Assembly (NCBI RefSeq): GCF_013364275.1
Contig: NZ_CP054932.1
Coordinates: forward strand, 1-64,000
DNA from: Actinomadura sp. NAK00032
GTDB taxonomy: Bacteria > Actinomycetota > Actinomycetes > Streptosporangiales > Streptosporangiaceae
Reading direction: 5' to 3'
DNA length: 64,000 bases
In this document: piece after piece, positions 12,304 through 19,432 of the stretch
Numbering within the stretch: the stretch's first letter is position 1
Layout: every line of letters starts with the position of its first letter
Notes under the pieces: model-generated
What the model was told of the DNA's origin: nothing
What the model saw: the letters and a program-made list of their open reading frames with translations, nothing else
The model's database searches: none
Translations under genes and position numbers: made by a program

Positions 12304-13299
12304 GTGAGCACCGAGCCCGGCAAGAACAAGGGCGGGTCAGGCCCGGAAGCGGACGGCGCCGGTAAGAAACCGGCTACCGGATCCGGGTCGGGCAAGTCCG
12401 GGAAGAAGCCGGCCAAGACCGTCGCCGCGGCCGCCAAGTCCGGGCGGGACGAGACGACCGTCGACATCGACCGCGAGGCGTCCACGAGCGGCTCGGGCGC
12501 GGACACGACCAGGACCGACCTCGCGAAGATCGAGGCGAAGGACGCCGACACTCCCGAGATCGCCCCGGTCAAGGACACCGCGGACGACACGCCCGACCCG
12601 GCGCCGAAGTCCGCGTCGTCGGCGCCGAAGTCGCCGCCGAAGTCGGCGTCCTCCTCGCCCTCGTCGTCCTCCTCCGGCCCGGCGGGCTGGGCCAAGCCCG
12701 CCGAGCCGCCCGGTTCGGTCTCGGCAGGACGTACGGAACCGGCCGGCAAGCCGTTCAACTCCTCCGGCCCGGCCGCCGCTGCCGCACCCGCCGCCTCCGC
12801 CTCGAGCGGCTCGGGCCGGGGCGGTTTCGCGGGGACCGTCCTGAAAGACCGTCCCGCCACCTCAGCGGCCGCGTCGACCTCCGTCGCGCCGGCGAACTCG
12901 GCCAAGCCCGCCAACGGCAAGCCGGCCCGCAAGGCCCAGCTCCAGCTCGCCCGGCTCGAGCCGTGGTCGGTGATGAAGTTCAGCTTCGTCATGTCGCTGG
13001 TCTGCTTCGTCGTCCTGCTCGTCGCCGTGATCGTCCTCTACACGATCCTGTCCGGCCTCGGCGTGTTCGACGCCATCAGCGACACGATCAACAGCCTCAC
13101 CAAGGAGCAGGGCGAGACCACCGGCAGCGTCGACGCCGGCAGTTGGTTCTCCTTCTTCCGCGTCTTCGGCTACACGGTCCTCGTGGGCGCCCTGAACGTC
13201 ATGCTCATCACCGCCCTCTCCACGGTCGGCTCCGTGATCTACAACCTCGCCGCCGACCTGGTGGGGGGCGTCGAGGTCACCCTCAAGGAGGCCGAGTAG
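12304..13299 (+). CDS. DUF3566 domain membrane protein
   Basis: 331 aa. The first 215 residues are a low-complexity Ala/Ser/Pro/Lys-rich cytoplasmic region (long runs of KS, PA and SS). The C-terminal 110 residues form DUF3566 with two membrane segments, about FVMSLVCFVVLLVAVIVLYT and VFGYTVLVGALNVMLITALS. This gene directly follows gyrA in most actinobacteria. Its function is not established; a link to the cell envelope or division has been suggested from context. GTG 12304 has AGGAGGA immediately upstream. The N-terminal length is far greater than in mycobacterial homologues. Confidence 0.88.
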   Translation: MSTEPGKNKGGSGPEADGAGKKPATGSGSGKSGKKPAKTVAAAAKSGRDETTVDIDREASTSGSGADTTRTDLAKIEAKDADTPEIAPVKDTADDTPDPAPKSASSAPKSPPKSASSSPSSSSSGPAGWAKPAEPPGSVSAGRTEPAGKPFNSSGPAAAAAPAASASSGSGRGGFAGTVLKDRPATSAAASTSVAPANSAKPANGKPARKAQLQLARLEPWSVMKFSFVMSLVCFVVLLVAVIVLYTILSGLGVFDAISDTINSLTKEQGETTGSVDAGSWFSFFRVFGYTVLVGALNVMLITALSTVGSVIYNLAADLVGGVEVTLKEAE

Positions 13300-13391
13300 C
13301 CCCACACCGCCGCCGCCCGGCAATCGATTTCCGGTTGTCCGCCCAGATGGGGTAACCTCTCGTTGCGCCGCCAGGGGCGGCGGCACACTCC

Positions 13392-13468
13392 GGGCCTATA
13401 GCTCAGTCGGTTAGAGCGCATCCCTGATAAGGATGAGGCCGGTGGTTCAAGTCCACCTAGGCCCACCA
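13392..13468 (+). tRNA. tRNA-Ile (anticodon GAT)
   Basis: The cloverleaf starts GGGCCTA and pairs with TAGGCCC at the 3' end, followed by discriminator A and an encoded CCA. The anticodon arm is CATCC-CTGATAA-GGATG with anticodon GAT at 13426-13428. The T arm contains GGTTCAAGTCC. Location after gyrA and the DUF3566 gene is standard. Confidence 0.97.
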
Positions 13469-13477
13469 GTTCAAAGA

Positions 13478-13506
13478 CCCCCGCCGGGTACCGGCGGGGG
13501 TTTTTT
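13478..13506 (+). terminator. Rho-independent terminator after tRNA-Ile
   Basis: Perfect 10-bp stem CCCCCGCCGG / CCGGCGGGGG with a 3-nt loop, followed directly by six T residues. It begins 9 nt after the tRNA CCA end. From here to 13846 I see no gene or further structure. Confidence 0.93.
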
Positions 13507-13846
13507 GACGGGTGCCGGTCACCGGACGGCGGCGCCGGGCCGCGCATCGCTGCGTGGCCACGCGTATCGGTCGCCGGCCCGCTCCACTCGGGGTCACGCA
13601 GCCGAACTGGACGAGCCGACGCCGTCGTAACGGTGGCCTTGCCGCTAGGCTGCTCCGCCAGGCCCACTTCGGAGTTGGCAGTGATGGTCGGAGGTCTACC
13701 AGGCCAGGAGGCCAAGGTCGTTCGTCCAGTCGGGCGCTTCACCTTGGCCCCTCCGTCTGGGCTGCTAGTGCAAAGCGCAAGTGACGGCGGACGGGGGCTC
13801 ATTCGGAGCGCGTTGCGCGGTGACCGTCGATGAGCTGAGATCAGGC

Positions 13847-14089
13847 TCAGGAGTACGTCCAAATGTCCTTGCCGCCGCGGAGCGCCTCAATCAGGGTTCG
13901 GCTGTAGCCGCTCGCCTCGACCACGTCGTTTATTCGGTCCTTGGGGGCGTGGTGTGGCAGAAGTTCCTTGACGATACGTGCGATCGCCTCCCGAACGTCG
14001 TGCAGCTCTCTCGCCATCAGACGCTCTTGCTCGCCAAGGCGCTGCAACTCCTGATAGCGCCAGTCGGAAGCCGGCTTCCCTTCGCTCAT
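13847..14089 (-). CDS. Small helical protein of unknown function
   Basis: 80 aa, starting MSEGKPASDWRYQELQR. It is rich in charged helices (GEQERLMARELHDVREAIARI). The C-terminal part, NDVVEASGYSRTLIEALRGG, resembles a helix-turn-helix of the kind found in short actinobacterial DNA-binding proteins. I do not recognise a named family. On the coding strand TACAGT is followed by 7 nt and then the ATG, and there is no ribosome site, so I expect a leaderless transcript. This supports the ATG at 14089 over upstream in-frame starts. Confidence 0.6.
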   Translation of the reverse strand: MSEGKPASDWRYQELQRLGEQERLMARELHDVREAIARIVKELLPHHAPKDRINDVVEASGYSRTLIEALRGGKDIWTYS

Positions 14090-14324
14090 GCACCGCACTG
14101 TAGAGCCAGCCGTCAGGGCAGAGCAGGGCAGAACTGGCGCAGCCAGCGTCAGGCCACTCGGCACAGTCGCAAGGGGGTGGACGGCAGTGACGGCGGCAGT
14201 GACTGCAACAGTAGCGAACCCCGCCGAACCTGATCAGCGTTGGGGAGAAGGTCAGCACGGCAGCACGCGTCCGGCGCGGGCGGGCCTTGTGGGTCAGGGC
14301 TTTATCCAGAGTGCGGGAGTGTTT

Positions 14325-14343
14325 CTCCACAGGTTGTGGATAA
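14325..14343. promoter_or_regulatory. Paired DnaA-box palindrome
   Basis: CTCCACAGGTTGTGGATAA contains the dyad TCCACAGGTTGTGGA (14326-14340) with a full TGTGGATAA half-site. It lies just beyond the 3' end of the minus-strand gene ending at 14350. Confidence 0.5.
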
Positions 14344-14349
14344 GTGGCT

Positions 14350-14709
14350 TCAGGTGGCGGGTTCCGTCGCGTGGAACTCGTGGACGACTTCGATGCGGCC
14401 GACGATGTGCTCGTTGAACTCCTCCAGTTCCGCTGCCGGGACCCAGAGTTCCAGGATGGTCCGTCCGCCGGCCTGGCGCACGGGGTAGCGCTCGGCGAAG
14501 GCCGCGTCCACCTGGAACTTCGTCACGAAGCCCGAGCCGTGCGCGGGGACGTTCCAATCGCGGGCGATCTTGATCGCGTACTCCTCGTTGAGAACCGGAT
14601 AGAAGATCGGCTGGTCGGGGAGGCGCGGAGGCCAGGCACGCCACTCCGCGGCGCGCAGCAGCTCCAACTCGGCGGGGCCGACCGGGCGCCAGAGGGTCAT
14701 GGTGGGCAT
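14350..14709 (-). CDS. Conserved protein, often annotated as ADP-ribosylation/crystallin J1 family
   Basis: 119 aa from ATG 14709 (an alternative ATG at 14700 begins MTLWRPVGPAELELLRAAEW). Features include PRLPDQPIFYPVLNEEYA, IARDWNVPAHGSGFVTKF and a C-terminal LWVPAAELEEFNEHIVGRIE. From memory, near-identical small proteins in Streptomyces and relatives carry the ADP-ribosylation/crystallin J1 label, although the protein is too short to be an ADP-ribosylglycohydrolase. Function unknown. The gene appears monocistronic. Confidence 0.65.
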   Translation of the reverse strand: MPTMTLWRPVGPAELELLRAAEWRAWPPRLPDQPIFYPVLNEEYAIKIARDWNVPAHGSGFVTKFQVDAAFAERYPVRQAGGRTILELWVPAAELEEFNEHIVGRIEVVHEFHATEPAT

Positions 14710-14934
14710 CCGCACATTCTGCCGGTGCGGCCATGCCGGTTCCGTGAGCCGGGCTGCTGGACGTCCTAGAAGCCTTTCTCGTCGTACTGCCGCACATCGA
14801 CCGCCGAGTCCCGGCAGCGGCGCTCCCATGGGCGTTGAGGGCTCTGGAGGCGCGGGCGGGGTCTCGTTGGAAACTGTTCTGGCGGCTTCCGTTGCGGTGT
14901 GCTGGTTGAAGTCCAGGACGCATCCCAGCCTTCA

Positions 14935-14955
14935 TTGTCCACAGTCTGTGGAAAA
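14935..14955. promoter_or_regulatory. Paired DnaA-box doublet
   Basis: TTGTCCACA at 14935-14943 is followed after TC by the inverted half TGTGGAAAA ending at 14955. It lies in the 455-bp gene-free interval 14710-15164, which otherwise holds only the leaderless promoter of the next gene. Confidence 0.5.
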
Positions 14956-15128
14956 CTCTCGGGGTTCATTCGCCTTCGGGGCGGCCGGTGAGGTTGCGGC
15001 TCTCGCCTTGGCCCGCGATGACGCGGCATCGTCATCATCCTCTCCTGCGCCTTCGAGTGTGCGGGCGACGCGTCACTGATCTTGGATCGGCTCCGGTCGT
15101 GGTGCTCTGTAGATTGGAGTAATCAAGT

Positions 15129-15164
15129 TTGACTAACGCCTGCGACTCGACCTACGCTCCGGGG
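15129..15164 (+). promoter_or_regulatory. Promoter for a leaderless transcript of the VOC gene
   Basis: TTGACT (15129-15134), an 18-nt spacer, TACGCT (15153-15158), then 6 nt to the ATG at 15165. The spacing puts the transcription start at or next to the A of the ATG. No ribosome site is present. Confidence 0.7.
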
Positions 15165-15872
15165 ATGAGCGAGAAGGCGATCCCGATTTTTCCGTGCCGT
15201 TCGATCGAGGCGACCTGGGAGTTCTATCGGGCCCTCGGCTTCGAGCAGACCTCCTGGCAGACGCGTCCCAACCCGTATCTCGGAGTCCGGCGAGGCGACC
15301 TCGAGCTGCACTTCTTCGGGTGGCGGAAACACGATCCGGCGACGTCCATGAACATGTGCTACGTGGTCACCGCGGCCGTGGACGAGCTGCACGAGGCATT
15401 CCGAGGCGGGCTCAAGAAGTCGCTCGGCCGGGTTCCCACGCGAGGACTTCCCCGGATCAGCGCGGTGCGGGACATGTCATACGGGGTCCGGCAGTTCCTT
15501 CTCAGCGACCCGGACGGGCTCCAGCTCCGCATCGGCCAACCCATCTCGGACAACCTGGAGCACGCGCCGATACCGACCGAGCCGGTGGCCAAGGCGCTCC
15601 ACATGGCCGCTCTCCTCGGCGGCGACTCGAAGGGGGACCATCGGGCCGCAGCCCGGCTTCTCGATCGCCTGCTGGACTCGGGTGAGCCCCTGACCCCGTC
15701 CGAACGCCTCAGAGCCTTGGTCCTGCGAGCCGACGCCGCCGTCCAGATGGAGGACTGGGGCCGCGCCCGCACGCTCCTTGCCGACGCCCGCGGCGTCCCC
15801 GTCGAGGACCCGTCCGTCCAGGTAGATGATCTACGGCGGCTCGCCGACCTGGAGGACGCCCTCTCTGCCTGA
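15165..15872 (+). CDS. VOC family protein (bleomycin-resistance-like) with C-terminal helical extension
   Basis: 235 aa. Residues 1-125 form a glyoxalase/bleomycin-resistance fold: KAIPIFPCRSIEATWEFYRA, GVRRGDLELHFFGWRKHDP and a C-terminal FLLSDPDGLQLRIG. The remaining 110 residues are helical and TPR-like (KALHMAALLGGDSKGDHRAA, LRALVLRADAAVQMEDWGRA), an extension absent from minimal VOC proteins. Sequestration of an antibiotic or small molecule is possible, but the ligand is unknown. The start at ATG 15165 is supported by the leaderless promoter directly upstream; GTG/TTG starts farther up lack any signal. Confidence 0.75.
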   Translation: MSEKAIPIFPCRSIEATWEFYRALGFEQTSWQTRPNPYLGVRRGDLELHFFGWRKHDPATSMNMCYVVTAAVDELHEAFRGGLKKSLGRVPTRGLPRISAVRDMSYGVRQFLLSDPDGLQLRIGQPISDNLEHAPIPTEPVAKALHMAALLGGDSKGDHRAAARLLDRLLDSGEPLTPSERLRALVLRADAAVQMEDWGRARTLLADARGVPVEDPSVQVDDLRRLADLEDALSA

Positions 15873-15920
15873 GGGGCTCGCTCGGCTGGGGACGCAGCTG
15901 GGGATTTCCGGTGGGCAGCG

Positions 15921-16313
15921 TTGTCCACCGATGCGCCGGGGTTGTGGAGGAAGTTCACCCACAGGCTGTGAACGGGGTGTGGGCAAAGGTGGCCCGTGGC
16001 GGCCCTTCTCGCAGGTCAGCGGGTTTTCCACGACGTGGACAACTGGTCGTACCGGTTGGGGGCGACCTGGGGAAGAATGGTGGACGCGGAGTCGGCCGGT
16101 TGTACCCAGGTTGTGCACGGAAGTTATCCACAGGTTGTGGATTCTGTGCACGGCGGCTTGATCCTGTGGACGATGGATGGGACGGCGTGAGTCGCGCCGT
16201 GCAGACCGTGGAAAGCCCGGCTGTTCTGGGGATCCGCCTGTGGACGCGGCCTCCGGACAGCCTGCTGCCAGGGGGGAGAAGATGTGCGTAGAGTTTTCCC
16301 ACAGCCTGTGGAT
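15921..16313. repeat. Gene-free interval with a cluster of DnaA-box palindromes
   Basis: No convincing gene lies between 15873 and 16593. The interval holds TTGTCCACC (15921-15929), the dyad TTCACCCACAGGCTGTGAA (15954-15972), the near-perfect palindrome TTATCCACAGGTTGTGGAT (16124-16142) flanked symmetrically by GTGCAC at 16113-16118 and 16146-16151, and CCCACAGCCTGTGGAT (16298-16313). Together with the doublets at 14325 and 14935 they form a secondary DnaA-box cluster about 13 kb from oriC. Binding by DnaA is inferred from the motif. Confidence 0.55.
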
Positions 16314-16593
16314 GACGGCCTTCAAACCCTGTCCGCCGCCCGCGCGCGGGCCTCGGAACGAGTTCGTCCGGCCCCGGATGATCCACACCGCAGGACGAGA
16401 TCGGCCCGAGGGCGTGTTGCCGTTCACATGGCGCACGCACGCCGTAGATTCCGTACCGGCACCAGACTTCAGTCGACCCCCGCGCCACACCCGGCGGGAC
16501 AGGGCTTCAACTCCCTGCGCCGGCCTGGGGGCGGTGCCGTGAAGACCCGTCCGACCTGCGAACATCAGTTCGAACGCGTGCTACTCTCCCGGC

Positions 16594-16827
16594 ATGGGGC
16601 ACTTGCTGAACGAGCCGGTCCGGACGGAGCACGACCCGGCGGGACGGCTCACCGCGTACGAGTGGCGGGGAGCGCGCTACGCGGTGGACAGAGTGCTGAA
16701 GACCTACGGCACGGCCCACGAGGGCCGGGTCTACCGGGTACGGGTCACCGGCGCCGAAGGCGTGGCGGTGGCGGAGCTCGGCCGTGACCAGAACAGCTGG
16801 CGCCTCCGGCACATCTTCTCCGCCTGA
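16594..16827 (+). CDS. Small DUF6504-like protein
   Basis: 77 aa containing LTAYEWRGARYAVDRVLKTY and a C-terminal SWRLRHIFSA. The pattern of a short beta-rich domain around xxxWRGxRYxVxxVL resembles actinobacterial DUF6504 proteins; function unknown. TACTCT at 16582-16587 lies 6 nt before the ATG, so the transcript is probably leaderless. Its 3' end overlaps the longest reading of the following AraC-type gene by 44 nt in another frame. Confidence 0.6.
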   Translation: MGHLLNEPVRTEHDPAGRLTAYEWRGARYAVDRVLKTYGTAHEGRVYRVRVTGAEGVAVAELGRDQNSWRLRHIFSA

Positions 16828-17950
16828 CACCCCGCCCGCCCCCGCTGCGAGCGGCTCCGACGCCATGGAGCCGCAGACGCCCCCACCAACCACCCCGGAC
16901 GCCGGGACCACCCCTGCCCCCGGCCGCAGCAAGCCAGGCTCGACCAAGTCTGCGCCTGGGCCCCCGCCGGAACCCACAGGAACTGCCACTGGTGCCAGAG
17001 AGCGCGATGCGCGTGGAGGTGCAGGCGCCGGAGCGGCTCGGCTGCTAGATGCGGGCGACCCGACCACTGATGCCGGTGCCGAGAAGGGCGTTGACCAGAC
17101 CCTGTGGACGCGCGTCGGAGGAATCCAGGGTGCGCCGCTCGACCTGCTGACCGCCAGGATCGGCCGTCGGCACTATGCGCCGCACACCCACGACGAGTAC
17201 GCCATCGGAGTGACGGTCGACGGCCTGGAGACGATGCGCTACCGGGGCGAGAAGATCTATTCGGCGGCCGGAAGCGTCGTCGTGGTGGAGCCGGGGGAGG
17301 CGCACACCGGCGGTCCGGCGCGTCCGGACGGGTTCGCCTACCTGTGTCTCTACCCGGGCGCCGAACTGCTGGGCGCGGCGACGGCGGCGGAGCCCGGGGC
17401 GATGGCGGGGGAACCGCACTTCCGTGAGCCGATCATCGACGACCCTCGGCTGGGTGAGGCGCTGCGGCAGGCCCACCGTGCCCTTCGCCTCGGTGAAGAC
17501 CCGCTGGAAGGCGAGTCCCGCCTGCTCGGAGTGCTCGGCGCGCTCATCCGGCGGCACGCGGTGCACAGGCCGGCTGCGATGCCGCCACGCGGCCGAGCCG
17601 ATGCCGGGCGGATCGCCCGTCAGGTCGCGACCCGTCTGTCGGACGAGCTCACCGCCCCGCCCACGCTCGCCGAGATGGCGGCTGACCTCGAACTCTCCCG
17701 CTACCAGTTGCTGCGCGCCTTCCGCGACGCGATGGACATGCCGCCGTACGCGTGGCTCGCCCAACACCGGGTGACGCGAGCCCGTGCACTCCTGGAGGTC
17801 GGGCATCGCCCGGCCGAAGCGGCGACGCTCGTGGGGTTCGCCGATCAGGCGCACCTCACCCGGTGGTTCCGCCGCGTGCTCGGCATCACCCCGGGCGCAT
17901 TCCGCACCAGCGTTCAGGAGAGCGCGGTGCGCCGCCCTCCCCCCTGGTGA
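16784..17950 (+). CDS. AraC family transcriptional regulator
   Basis: Ligand-responsive activator or repressor. The cupin-like AraC sensing domain (about 105-240) contains RHYAPHTHDEYAIGVTVDG and VVVVEPGEAHTGGP. The C-terminal double helix-turn-helix (about 280-375) contains PPTLAEMAADLELSRYQLLRAF and LVGFADQAHLTRWFRRVLGI. The first 100 residues are Pro/Gly/Ala-rich and unlike the family, so the true start may be ATG 16865 or later. The GTG at 16784 is the most upstream possibility and overlaps the preceding gene. A cupin-plus-AraC protein next to an EamA exporter suggests it controls that transporter (inference). Confidence 0.82.
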   Translation: MTRTAGASGTSSPPDTPPAPAASGSDAMEPQTPPPTTPDAGTTPAPGRSKPGSTKSAPGPPPEPTGTATGARERDARGGAGAGAARLLDAGDPTTDAGAEKGVDQTLWTRVGGIQGAPLDLLTARIGRRHYAPHTHDEYAIGVTVDGLETMRYRGEKIYSAAGSVVVVEPGEAHTGGPARPDGFAYLCLYPGAELLGAATAAEPGAMAGEPHFREPIIDDPRLGEALRQAHRALRLGEDPLEGESRLLGVLGALIRRHAVHRPAAMPPRGRADAGRIARQVATRLSDELTAPPTLAEMAADLELSRYQLLRAFRDAMDMPPYAWLAQHRVTRARALLEVGHRPAEAATLVGFADQAHLTRWFRRVLGITPGAFRTSVQESAVRRPPPW

Positions 17951-18059
17951 TGTCCGGCCGGACCTCCCGGGCGCTCGTCGCGGCTGACCGCTCCCGGTGT
18001 AACGAGAGATCGCACTCGACCTCCAACTGAAGACCGAAGACGACACGCTCGCGCCCTGC

Positions 18060-18104
18060 GACCGGCCGCCCGCCGACCGGCCGCCCGCCGACCGGCCGCC
18101 CGCC
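18060..18104 (+). repeat. Three perfect 15-bp GC-rich tandem repeats
   Basis: GACCGGCCGCCCGCC is repeated exactly three times in the 17951-18415 intergenic interval between the AraC-type gene and the EamA gene. The rest of that interval holds nothing that I can support. Confidence 0.85.
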
Positions 18105-18415
18105 GAGGGGGAGCCAGCCGACAGCCGGGAGGTCTCGTCCAACGCGATCAGGGCAGCGGTCAAAGGCAGCCACGCATGGCTACGCAGGGGACGCGGCAGG
18201 TGGGCGTCCGCCGCAACAGCGTTCAAGACCGGGTGGGCCGGCGTCTTGCACCCTGGGTGATGTCCGTCCTGGGCGTGCCGTGGAGAGGCGACGGCGCAGG
18301 GAGCGCGGCCCGGAGGTCGGGGCCGCGACGCAAGGTCATTGTCGGGGCCCGTCACGCGGGGTTGGTGTCCAGTGGCGACGGTGCGCTGGGGCGGACGGAT
18401 CGAACGGAGGTCGTG

Positions 18416-19348
18416 TTGAGTCGTCGTGGCTGGATGCTGTTCGCGCTGATGGGCGTGCTCTGGGGCATCCCCTATCTGTTGATCAAAGTGGCGGTCGAGA
18501 GCGTCTCGGTGCCCATGGTGGTCTTCACCCGGACCGCGCTCGGCGCCCTCGTCCTGCTGCCGCTGGTGCTCCGGTCCGGGCAGTTGGACGTGGTCCGCCG
18601 GCATTGGCGTCCGCTGCTGGCGTTCACCGCAGTGGAGATCCTCGGCCCGTGGGCGCTGCTGTCGGACGCCGAGAACCGGCTGACCAGCTCCATGACCGGC
18701 CTGCTGATCGCCGCCGTCCCCATCGTCGGGGTCGTGCTGGCGAGGCTCACCGGCGACGCCGAGCGGCTCGGCCCGGTGCGCTGGCTGGGGCTGCTGGTCG
18801 GCCTGGCCGGCGTGGGCGTTCTCGCGGCCCCGCATCTCAGCGGCGGCAGCGCGTGGGCGATCGGCGAGGTCATGCTCGTCGTCCTCGGGTACTCGATCGC
18901 CCCGATCATCACCATGCGCAAGCTGCAGGACCTGCCCAGCCTGCACATGGCCGCGTTCGCCCTGGCCATCGCCGCGCTCGTCTACACCGGCCCCGCGATC
19001 GCCACCTGGCCGGAAACGATGCCGAGCGGACGTGTGCTCGCCGCGCTCATCGCGCTCGGCTTGATCTGCACGGCGCTGGCGTTCATCGTGTTCTTCGAAC
19101 TGATCCGGGAGGTCGGCACGTCCCGCGGGATGGTGTTCACCTACGTGAACCCGGCCGTCGCGGTCGCCGCCGGAGTCGTCTTCCTCAGCGAGCCCCTGAC
19201 GGGCACGATCATCGCCTCGTTCCTGCTCATCCTGGGCGGCTCCGTCCTCGCGACCGCCCGTCGCACCGCACCCTCGGCCGCCGAGCCGGCGACCGAGGAG
19301 GTGATGCGCAAGGAAGCGAGATCCGCCCCAGAGCCCGCCTCAGGATGA
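18416..19348 (+). CDS. EamA/DMT family transporter
   Basis: Inner-membrane permease of the drug/metabolite transporter superfamily, 310 aa with about ten hydrophobic segments in two EamA repeats. The first begins MLFALMGVLWGIPYLLIKVA. The second ends in the typical SRGMVFTYVNPAVAVAAGVV and FLSEPLTGTIIASFLLILGG. The substrate cannot be predicted (metabolite or amino-acid efflux is common). The TTG at 18416 is chosen because GGAGG at 18406-18410 lies 5 nt upstream; ATG 18434 is an alternative, and the longer open frame from 18176 has no ribosome site. Confidence 0.88.
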   Translation: MSRRGWMLFALMGVLWGIPYLLIKVAVESVSVPMVVFTRTALGALVLLPLVLRSGQLDVVRRHWRPLLAFTAVEILGPWALLSDAENRLTSSMTGLLIAAVPIVGVVLARLTGDAERLGPVRWLGLLVGLAGVGVLAAPHLSGGSAWAIGEVMLVVLGYSIAPIITMRKLQDLPSLHMAAFALAIAALVYTGPAIATWPETMPSGRVLAALIALGLICTALAFIVFFELIREVGTSRGMVFTYVNPAVAVAAGVVFLSEPLTGTIIASFLLILGGSVLATARRTAPSAAEPATEEVMRKEARSAPEPASG

Positions 19349-19432
19349 GAGCGATCGCGGTTGACGTGTCCGGGGCGGCGCCTTACACGCGGGCACATTG
19401 CCAGGGCCCGCCCCCCGACTCGCGTTGCCGAC

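Noticed and set aside
13507-13846. Small open frames after tRNA-Ile
   Set aside because: Short, no ribosome sites, composition like random high-GC DNA; left as non-coding.
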